From Ectothiorhodospiraceae bacterium (GTDB lineage Bacteria; Pseudomonadota; Gammaproteobacteria; Nitrococcales; AK92): a stretch of DNA of 6,663 bases. The position numbers were made by a program, and so were the translations under genes. Every line of letters starts with the position of its first letter. Within the stretch, counting starts at the first letter, position 1. Location: NCBI GenBank assembly GCA_029263635.1, contig JAJUFY010000125.1, forward strand, positions 1 to 6,663, read 5' to 3'. Positions 1 through 4,930 of this stretch are shown piece by piece. The notes under the pieces are model-generated. The model did no database searches. It was not told the origin of the DNA and saw only the letters and a list, made by a program, of their open reading frames with translations.

Positions 1-995
1 ACGCCCAGTACGGCCGGCTCGTCCGGCGGCCGGCCGGTGTAGGTGCTGTGGTAGATCGGCTGCTCGCGGTGGGTGATGCGGTCGATGGTGAAGACCGGGA
101 AGTTCTCCACCTCGTTGTAATAGCCGGTGTGGTCGCCGAACGGGCCCTCGGGCGCCATGTCGCCCGGGTGGATGTGGCCTTCCAGCACGATCTCGGCGCT
201 GGCCGGGACCTGCAGGTCGGAGCCGATGCATTTCACCAGCTCGGTCTTGGCGCCGCGGAGCAGCCCGGCGAAGGCATATTCCGAGAGTGTGTCCGGCACC
301 GGAGTGACCGCGCCGAGGATGGTGGCCGGATCGGCGCCCAGCGCCACCGCCACCGGGAACGGCTCGCCCGGGTGGGCCAGCTGCCAGTCGCGGAAGTCGA
401 GCGCGCCGCCGCGGTGGGAGAGCCAGCGCATGATCACGCGGTTCCTGCCGATCACCTGCTGGCGGTAGATCCCCAGGTTCTGGCGGTCCTTGTGCGGGCC
501 GCGGGTGACCACCAGCGCCCAGGTGATCAGCGGGCCGGCGTCGCCCGGCCAGCAGGTCTGGATCGGCAGCCTGGAAAGATCGACTTCTTCGCCTTCCAGC
601 ACGTGCTGCTGGCAGGGCGCGCGTGAAACCACCTTGGGCGCCATGTCCAGTACCTTGCGGAACACCGGCAGGGTGTTCTGCCAGGCATCGCGCAGGCCCT
701 TGGGCGGCTCGGGCTCTTTCAGAAAGGCCAGCAGGCGGCCGATCTCGCGCAGCTGGTCGACGCTGTCGGCACCCATGCCGAGCGCCACCCGCTTCGGGGT
801 GCCGAACAGGTTGCCCAGGACCGGCATGTCGTAGCCGGTCGGCTGCTCGAACAGCAGTGCGGGGCCCTCGGCGCGCAGCACCCGATCGCAGACCTCGGTC
901 ATCTCCAGGCGCGGGTCGACCGGATGGCGCACCCGCTTGAGCTCCCCGCCGGCTTCGAGCTTGGCCAGGAAATCGCGCAAGTCTTTGTACTGCAT
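1..995 (-). CDS. ubiD: UbiD, 4-hydroxy-3-polyprenylbenzoate decarboxylase (3' end cut by window edge)
   Basis: This enzyme decarboxylates 4-hydroxy-3-polyprenylbenzoate in ubiquinone synthesis, using prenylated FMN (made by UbiX) and Mn2+. The first 331 residues are visible; E. coli UbiD has about 497, so roughly the last third lies past the left edge. I recognise family stretches LFGTPKRVALGMG (64-76), CWPGDAGPLITW (148-159), RQNLGIYRQQ (171-180), MRWLSHRGGA (189-198) and APEGPFGDHTGYY (281-293). By remembered alignment with E. coli, N173 and E239 would bind Mn2+ and D288 would be the catalytic acid; all three are present. The start is well fixed: the xthA stop TAG is in the same frame four codons upstream, with no other start codon between. 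Ribosome binding is modest: AGGA overlapping the xthA stop (10 bases from ATG), or GAGG only two bases away. The close, co-directional position behind xthA suggests a shared transcript. No defect is visible. Confidence 0.95.
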   Translation of the reverse strand, partial: MQYKDLRDFLAKLEAGGELKRVRHPVDPRLEMTEVCDRVLRAEGPALLFEQPTGYDMPVLGNLFGTPKRVALGMGADSVDQLREIGRLLAFLKEPEPPKGLRDAWQNTLPVFRKVLDMAPKVVSRAPCQQHVLEGEEVDLSRLPIQTCWPGDAGPLITWALVVTRGPHKDRQNLGIYRQQVIGRNRVIMRWLSHRGGALDFRDWQLAHPGEPFPVAVALGADPATILGAVTPVPDTLSEYAFAGLLRGAKTELVKCIGSDLQVPASAEIVLEGHIHPGDMAPEGPFGDHTGYYNEVENFPVFTIDRITHREQPIYHSTYTGRPPDEPAVLG

Positions 996-1007
996 GGCCT
1001 CGGCGTC

Positions 1008-1778
1008 CTAGGAAGCGCGGAATTCCGCGACTGCGGGGGCGTGGTCGGACGGCCGCTCCCAGGTCCGGGGCGTGCGATCGATGTAGCCGGCGGTGCAGTC
1101 AGCCGCCAGCGCGGTGGAGGCCAGCACCAGGTCGATGCGCAGGCCGCGGTTGCGGCGGAAATTGTTCATGCGGTAGTCCCACCAGCTGAACACCTGCGGT
1201 TCCTGCGGGAACAGCCGGAAGGTATCCACCAGGCCCAGTCCCAGCAGTCCGTGCAGCGCTGCCCGTTCCGGCTCGGAGAACAGCACCTTGCCCTCCCATT
1301 CGGCCGGATCGTGGACGTCCTCGGGCTCGGGAGCGATGTTGAAGTCGCCGACCACCGCGAGCCGCGGGTGACGGGCCAGCTCGTCGCGCAGGAAGGCGTG
1401 CAGCTTCTCCAGCCAGTCCAGCTTGTAGGCGTACTTGTCGGTGCCGACCGCCTGGCCGTTGGGCACGTAGAGATCGATGAAGCGGATGCCGCCGGTGGTT
1501 ACCGCCAGGACGCGCCGCTGCGGATCGTCCAGCCCGGGCAGGTCGGTGGCGATATCCGTGATCGGCGTCTTGCTGAACACGGCGACGCCGTTGTAGGTCG
1601 GCTGCCCGGCATAGGCGACGTGGTAGCCCAGGGCCTCGATGGGTTCGACAGGAAACTTGTCGTCGGTGAGCTTGGTTTCCTGCAGGCCGATGATGTCGGG
1701 CTGGTTGGTGGTGAGCCAGTCCAGCACCTGCGGCAGCCGGACCTTGAGGGAATTGACGTTCCAGGTAGCGATTTTCAT
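1008..1778 (-). CDS. xthA: Exonuclease III family AP endonuclease (Xth)
   Basis: This 256-residue protein belongs to the exonuclease III branch of the endonuclease/exonuclease/phosphatase fold. Family members cut DNA at abasic sites and remove 3' blocking groups and 3' nucleotides during base-excision repair in the cytoplasm. The active-site set is complete: N7 (TWNVNS), E34 (LQETK), Y104 (DLYVPNG), D145 and N147 (GDFN), D216 (GLRIDL), and D245-H246 (SDHAP). A frame extends upstream to a TTG at 1814, but family members begin with the M-K-I-x-T-W-N pattern, so I chose the ATG at 1778. No clear Shine-Dalgarno sequence precedes that ATG. A possible promoter ends seven bases before it, so the message might be nearly leaderless. 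The gene lies 54 bases after mrpG and 12 bases before ubiD, all in one direction. The substrate preference within the family (abasic endonuclease versus exonuclease) cannot be judged from sequence alone. Confidence 0.95.
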   Translation of the reverse strand: MKIATWNVNSLKVRLPQVLDWLTTNQPDIIGLQETKLTDDKFPVEPIEALGYHVAYAGQPTYNGVAVFSKTPITDIATDLPGLDDPQRRVLAVTTGGIRFIDLYVPNGQAVGTDKYAYKLDWLEKLHAFLRDELARHPRLAVVGDFNIAPEPEDVHDPAEWEGKVLFSEPERAALHGLLGLGLVDTFRLFPQEPQVFSWWDYRMNNFRRNRGLRIDLVLASTALAADCTAGYIDRTPRTWERPSDHAPAVAEFRAS

Positions 1779-1785
1779 GGCAGGC

Positions 1786-1814
1786 AGTGTAAGAGGCCGC
1801 GGCGCGGCAGGCAA
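1786..1814 (-). promoter_or_regulatory. Possible sigma70-type promoter for xthA
   Basis: Reading on the minus strand, a -35-like TTGCCT (1814-1809) and a -10-like TACACT (1791-1786) are separated by 17 bases, the optimal spacing. Each box matches its consensus (TTGACA, TATAAT) at four of six positions. Transcription would start around 1779-1778, at the xthA ATG itself, giving a leaderless or nearly leaderless message; this fits the missing Shine-Dalgarno sequence. Two four-of-six matches in GC-rich DNA could be chance, and read-through from the mrp operon is the simple alternative. Confidence 0.3.
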
Positions 1815-1822
1815 AGCGCGCC
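1801..1822 (-). repeat. GC-rich inverted repeat between mrpG and xthA
   Basis: GGCGCG (1801-1806) and CGCGCC (1817-1822) are perfect inverted repeats of six bases around a ten-base loop. In the mrpG transcript this would form an all-GC hairpin 11 bases after the mrpG stop codon. No run of T follows on the minus strand, so it does not qualify as a standard intrinsic terminator. It could still protect the 3' end of the mrp message or slow read-through. It overlaps the -35 box of the possible xthA promoter. Short GC inverted repeats are common by chance in DNA of this composition. Confidence 0.35.
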
Positions 1823-1832
1823 GTCCGGGCGG

Positions 1833-2219
1833 TCAGTCGCGGCCGCGGTCCTTGTCGATCAGGGTGGATTTGGGAGGATCGCTGTCCGGCACCTGGTTGC
1901 GGCCGTGATAGCGGTCGCGATAAAGGGCGGCACGTACCAGCATCACCAGGGTGATCGGGGTGGTGAGCGTCATGTAGAAGGCGATCAGCAGCTCATGCAG
2001 CACCGGGCGCGTTTCCAGCACGGTGAAGTAGACCATGGAGCCGATCAGGATGCAGCCGATGCCCAGGGTGGTGCCCAGCGTCGGCGCGTGCACCCGCTCA
2101 TAGAATGTCTTCAGGCGCAGCAGGCCGACCGTGCCGATCAGCGCCAGGCTCGCACCCAGCAGCACCAGTGCCGCGGTTACGATGGCCGCCCACAGCGGCA
2201 GCTCGGTATCGGGGCTCAT
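1833..2219 (-). CDS. mrpG: Monovalent cation/H+ antiporter subunit G (MrpG/MnhG/PhaG)
   Basis: This 128-residue small membrane subunit of the Mrp antiporter is needed for assembly and activity of the complex in the inner membrane. Three hydrophobic segments are visible at about 9-34, 51-67 and 74-97, as expected for the family. The signature GLLRLKTFYERVHAPT (32-47) follows the first segment, and the conserved TTPIT (86-90) lies in the third; P88 probably matches a proline studied in Bacillus MrpG. From about residue 100 the protein ends in a hydrophilic, highly charged tail, probably cytoplasmic. The ATG overlaps the mrpF stop as ATGA, and it is preceded by an unusually strong Shine-Dalgarno sequence, so the start is secure. 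It is the last mrp gene of the operon; the next gene, xthA, is unrelated in function. Confidence 0.95.
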   Translation of the reverse strand: MSPDTELPLWAAIVTAALVLLGASLALIGTVGLLRLKTFYERVHAPTLGTTLGIGCILIGSMVYFTVLETRPVLHELLIAFYMTLTTPITLVMLVRAALYRDRYHGRNQVPDSDPPKSTLIDKDRGRD

Positions 2220-2497
2220 TCGATCACCTCGCCACGCAACAGGAACTTGGCCAGCGCCACCGTGCCGACGAAGCCGAGCAGGCCGATCACCAGTGCCGCC
2301 TCGAAATAGAGCGTGCTGCCGGAGCGGATTCCGAAAACCAGCAGCAGCAGCATGCCGCTGACGTAGAACGCGTCCAGCGCCACCACGCGGTCCTGCGCGC
2401 GGGGACCGCGGATCAGCCGGACGGTGGAACAGGCCATGGCCAGCGTGAGCATGACCAGCGCGGCGGTCAGCGCCCAGTGCAAGATCATCGCGCTCAT
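2216..2497 (-). CDS. mrpF: Monovalent cation/H+ antiporter subunit F (MrpF/MnhF/PhaF)
   Basis: This 93-residue subunit has three predicted membrane segments (about 5-27, 40-57 and 64-87), the normal size and shape for MrpF. Between the first two segments lies the family motif GPRAQDRVVALD (31-42), with D36 and D42 as conserved acidic residues; an aspartate in this region is important for transport in characterised Bacillus Mrp systems. The open frame continues far upstream inside mrpE, but only the ATG at 2497 fits the family N terminus. That ATG overlaps the mrpE stop as ATGA, with GGAG eight bases upstream. A second ATG three codons later (2488) is possible but has poorer spacing. The stop overlaps the mrpG start in the same way, which points to coupled translation and matched subunit amounts. 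Confidence 0.94.
   Translation of the reverse strand: MSAMILHWALTAALVMLTLAMACSTVRLIRGPRAQDRVVALDAFYVSGMLLLLVFGIRSGSTLYFEAALVIGLLGFVGTVALAKFLLRGEVIE
2222..2230 (-). promoter_or_regulatory. Strong Shine-Dalgarno sequence for mrpG
   Basis: GAGGTGATC lies in the last codons of mrpF, with GAGG seven bases before the mrpG ATG. All nine bases are complementary to the usual 3' end of 16S rRNA, the strongest such match in this operon. It settles the mrpG start. Confidence 0.8.
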
Positions 2498-2982
2498 TCG
2501 AAGATCTCCAGCAGCAGCGTCTCGTAGCGCTGCGTGATGGTGTGTATCCACTCGTTTTCGTCGATCAGATCCAGCACATGGATCATGAGCATGCCGGTAT
2601 CGGGTTCGTAGTCGACCCAGACGGTGCCGGGCGTGGCGGTGATGATGCAGGCGAGCACCGCCAGCGCGTTCGGATTGCGCATCGTGAGCGGAATGCGCAC
2701 GAAGCCGGCAGTCCGACCCCGCATGCCGGGGCGGAGGATGATCAAGGCGACGGCGATGTTGGAGCGGATGATGTCCAGCAGCACCCGCACGGCCAGCCGC
2801 AGGATGGTCAGCGGCCGCCGGGGCCGCCCCGGCACCGGCTGCAGCCGCGCCAGCAGCCAGGGCAGGCTGACCGCGAGCAGGACGCCCAGCAGGATCTGGG
2901 CCGGTGCCAGGGACTGGTTGAACAGCAGCCAGGTGACCAGCAGCAGCGCCGAGATGCGGGGATAGGGCAGCCAGCGCGTCAT
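2494..2982 (-). CDS. mrpE: Monovalent cation/H+ antiporter subunit E (MrpE/MnhE/PhaE)
   Basis: This 162-residue protein is close to the family's usual 158-170. MrpE is a small membrane subunit of the Mrp complex, required for full antiport activity. Hydrophobic segments are at about 9-22 and 26-47, with another at 58-85 that contains R67 and D70. These are followed by the family stretch GFVRIPL (93-99) and ACIITATPGTVWVDY (111-125); T117-P118 probably matches the conserved Thr-Pro pair studied in Bacillus MrpE. The C-terminal part, ending LLLEIFE, is hydrophilic and probably cytoplasmic, also typical. The open frame extends upstream to 3123 inside mrpD, but the ATG at 2982 gives the family-like N terminus, overlaps the mrpD stop as ATGA, and has a good ribosome binding site. 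Its own stop overlaps the mrpF start. Confidence 0.95.
   Translation of the reverse strand: MTRWLPYPRISALLLVTWLLFNQSLAPAQILLGVLLAVSLPWLLARLQPVPGRPRRPLTILRLAVRVLLDIIRSNIAVALIILRPGMRGRTAGFVRIPLTMRNPNALAVLACIITATPGTVWVDYEPDTGMLMIHVLDLIDENEWIHTITQRYETLLLEIFE
2506..2509 (-). promoter_or_regulatory. Shine-Dalgarno sequence for mrpF
   Basis: GGAG lies within the last codons of mrpE, eight bases before the mrpF ATG at 2497. It favours this ATG over the one three codons further on, which would be 17 bases away. Confidence 0.65.
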
Positions 2983-4595
2983 GAGCTTGCCTCCCGTCCT
3001 GACACCGTCGTCGGTGGCATCGAAAGCACGCCCTGGACATAGGCCTGCGGGGCATGCAGCGCTTCGGCGGTGGTCTGCAGGTAACCCATGACCGAGCCGG
3101 CGCGGACCGTCAGCAGCACGCACAGGAACAGCAGGCCGGCGATCGGCGCCATCTCGATCAGGCGCACCCGCGGCACGCTGCGATCGAGCGGCGCCCAGAA
3201 CGTCCGGACGCCGGACCGGGTCATGGCGATGATGGTGAACAGCCCCGACAGGATCAGCGCCGCCAGCAGCAGCCAGGCGGTGATGGACACGCTGTCCCCG
3301 GGCCCGCCAAGCAGCGCGGAGAGGATGGCGAACTTGGCGACGAAGCCGGACAGCGGCGGCAGCCCGGCCAGCAGCAGGCCGCAGCCGATGAAGCTCAAGC
3401 CGACCAGGGCCATGGTGGCCGGAATCGCGACCCCGACCTCTTCGTCCTCGATCGGCAGCTCGTCATCCGGATCGCCGAACGCCTCCAGGGTCACGGCCAG
3501 GATATTGGCGCCGGCCAGGCGGTCGCGCTCGGCCAGCTCGACCAGCAGGAAGAAGGCGCTGACCGCGAGCGTGGAGCTGATCAGGTAGAACAGGGCGCCG
3601 GCGGTTACCGCCGGGTCGGCCACCGAGATGGCTGCCAGTAGCGTGCCGGAGGAGATCAGCACGCTGTAGCCGCCCAGGCGCGCCAGGTCCTGCGAGCCCA
3701 GCACGCCGATCGCGCCGTACAGCAGGGTGGCCAGGCCGAGATACAGCAGCCAGTCGCCGCCCAGCTGCGCTGATGCCCCGCTGTGCTCGCCGAACAGCAG
3801 CAGCCACAGCCGCAGGATCACGTAGACGCCGACCTTGCTGGTGATCGCCAGCAGGGCGGCCACCGGCGGGCTGGCGGCGGCATAGGTGGTCGGCAGCCAG
3901 AAGCACAGCGGCCAGGCGGCGGCCTTGACCAGGAAGGCGATGCCCAGGATGGCGGCGCCGGCCTGCAGCAGCGGCCGGTCGGCCGCGGCGAGGGCCGGGA
4001 CACGTGTCGCCAGATCGGCCATGTTGAGCGTGCCGGCGGCGCCGTAGATCAGCGCGACGCCGATCAGGAACAGCAGCGAGGCGGCCAGGTTGATGGCGAT
4101 GTAGTGCAGCCCGGCCTTGACCCGCGCGGTACCGGAGCCATGCAGCACCAGCCCGTAGGAGGCGGCCAGCAGCACCTCGAAGAACACGAACAGGTTGAAC
4201 AGGTCGCCGGTCAGGAAAGCGCCGTTGAGGCCCATCAGCATGAACTGGAACAGCGCGTGGACATGCAGGCCGGCGCGATGCCAGCGGGCCAGCGCAAACA
4301 GCAGCGCCGCCAGTCCCAGGGCTCCGGTCAGGGTCAGCATCAGCGCTGCCAGGTGGTCGGCCACCAGCACGATGCCGAACGGTGCCGGCCAGTTGCCGAG
4401 CAGATAGACGCTGATCGGCTCGGTCCGCACGCGCTCCAGCAGGGCGACGGCGACCACCAGCAGCGCGACGGTGGAGGCCAGGTTGATGACGGCCTTGGTG
4501 CGCCGATGCCGCTCCTCCAGCAGCAGGGTGGCGGCGCCCGCCAGCAGCGGCAATAGCACCGGGACGATGATCAGGTGGTCCAGCCAGTTGCTCAT
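2979..4595 (-). CDS. mrpD: Monovalent cation/H+ antiporter subunit D (MrpD/MnhD/PhaD)
   Basis: This 538-residue polytopic membrane protein is one of the two large ion-conducting subunits of the Mrp complex, homologous to the antiporter-like NuoL/M/N subunits of complex I. Hydrophobic segments fill most of the chain. Conserved charged residues sit in the expected membrane motifs: E140 (NLFVFFEVLLAASYGL), K224 (FLVKAAAWPLCFWLP), K254 (ITSKVGVY) and K421 (GFVAKF, after GLPPLSG). E140 probably matches MrpD-E137 of Bacillus, essential for antiport; these residues form the proposed proton path. A strongly acidic loop (about 375-387, with seven Asp/Glu in GDPDDELPIEDEE) separates two membrane segments; I recall similar loops in other proteobacterial MrpD proteins. 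The ATG at 4595 overlaps the mrpC stop as ATGA, with GGGAG eight bases upstream. The hydrophilic C-terminal tail is coded across the mrpE ribosome binding site. Confidence 0.97.
   Translation of the reverse strand: MSNWLDHLIIVPVLLPLLAGAATLLLEERHRRTKAVINLASTVALLVVAVALLERVRTEPISVYLLGNWPAPFGIVLVADHLAALMLTLTGALGLAALLFALARWHRAGLHVHALFQFMLMGLNGAFLTGDLFNLFVFFEVLLAASYGLVLHGSGTARVKAGLHYIAINLAASLLFLIGVALIYGAAGTLNMADLATRVPALAAADRPLLQAGAAILGIAFLVKAAAWPLCFWLPTTYAAASPPVAALLAITSKVGVYVILRLWLLLFGEHSGASAQLGGDWLLYLGLATLLYGAIGVLGSQDLARLGGYSVLISSGTLLAAISVADPAVTAGALFYLISSTLAVSAFFLLVELAERDRLAGANILAVTLEAFGDPDDELPIEDEEVGVAIPATMALVGLSFIGCGLLLAGLPPLSGFVAKFAILSALLGGPGDSVSITAWLLLAALILSGLFTIIAMTRSGVRTFWAPLDRSVPRVRLIEMAPIAGLLFLCVLLTVRAGSVMGYLQTTAEALHAPQAYVQGVLSMPPTTVSGREASS
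2990..2995 (-). promoter_or_regulatory. Shine-Dalgarno sequence for mrpE
   Basis: GGGAGG lies inside the end of mrpD, seven bases before the mrpE ATG at 2982, and decides that start against upstream in-frame start codons inside mrpD. Confidence 0.75.
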
Positions 4596-4930
4596 GCGTC
4601 CGGCTCCCGGCCATCGACATGGTCGGTGCCGGTCAGCCCGCGGCTGGCCAGCAGCACCACCAGGAACAGCGCCGTCGTCGCAAAGCTGATGACGATGGCG
4701 GTCAGCACCAGCGCCTGCGGCAGCGGGTCGGTGTACTGGGCGACGTCGGCGCCGGCGCTGAGCACCGGCGGCGCATCGGTCTTCAGCCGCCCCATGGCGA
4801 CGATGAAAAGATTCACGGCATAGGAGAGCAGCGACAGCCCGATGATTACCTGAAAGGTGCGCGGCCGCAGCAGCAGCCAGACGCCGGAGCTGACCAGCAC
4901 GCCGATGCCGAGCGCGACGACAAGTTCCAT
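4592..4930 (-). CDS. mrpC: Monovalent cation/H+ antiporter subunit C (MrpC/MnhC/PhaC)
   Basis: This 112-residue subunit is homologous to NuoK of complex I. Three membrane segments are visible at about 2-20, 26-47 and 72-95. The family signature DPLPQALVLTAIVISFA (68-84) is intact; T77 probably corresponds to a threonine known to matter in Bacillus MrpC. A short hydrophilic tail (about 98-112) ends the protein. In the Mrp complex, MrpC lies next to the C-terminal part of MrpA, which fits its place directly after mrpA'. The ATG shares one base with the mrpA' stop (TGATG) and has the consensus AGGAGG four bases upstream, so the start is secure although the spacing is short. The stop overlaps the mrpD start as ATGA. 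Confidence 0.96.
   Translation of the reverse strand: MELVVALGIGVLVSSGVWLLLRPRTFQVIIGLSLLSYAVNLFIVAMGRLKTDAPPVLSAGADVAQYTDPLPQALVLTAIVISFATTALFLVVLLASRGLTGTDHVDGREPDA
4604..4608 (-). promoter_or_regulatory. Shine-Dalgarno sequence for mrpD
   Basis: GGGAG lies within the last codons of mrpC, eight bases before the mrpD ATG at 4595. Confidence 0.65.

Noticed and set aside
1812..1814. TTG as an upstream start for xthA.
   Set aside because: It would add 12 residues not found in the family; the ATG at 1778 gives the conserved N terminus.
1801..1822. Rho-independent terminator after mrpG.
   Set aside because: The stem is present but no T-rich tract follows it on the minus strand, so I list it only as an inverted repeat.
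924..2309. A 461-codon plus-strand open frame.
   Set aside because: It lies antisense to xthA, mrpG and part of mrpF, its product has no recognisable fold, and it is rich in Gln, Arg, Gly and Ala, as expected from reading GC-rich genes backwards.
2498..3055. Long upstream extension of the mrpF frame (279 residues in total).
   Set aside because: It lies wholly inside mrpE and the end of mrpD in another frame, and its product is Arg/Ala-rich with no family match; the ATGA start at 2497 fits MrpF.
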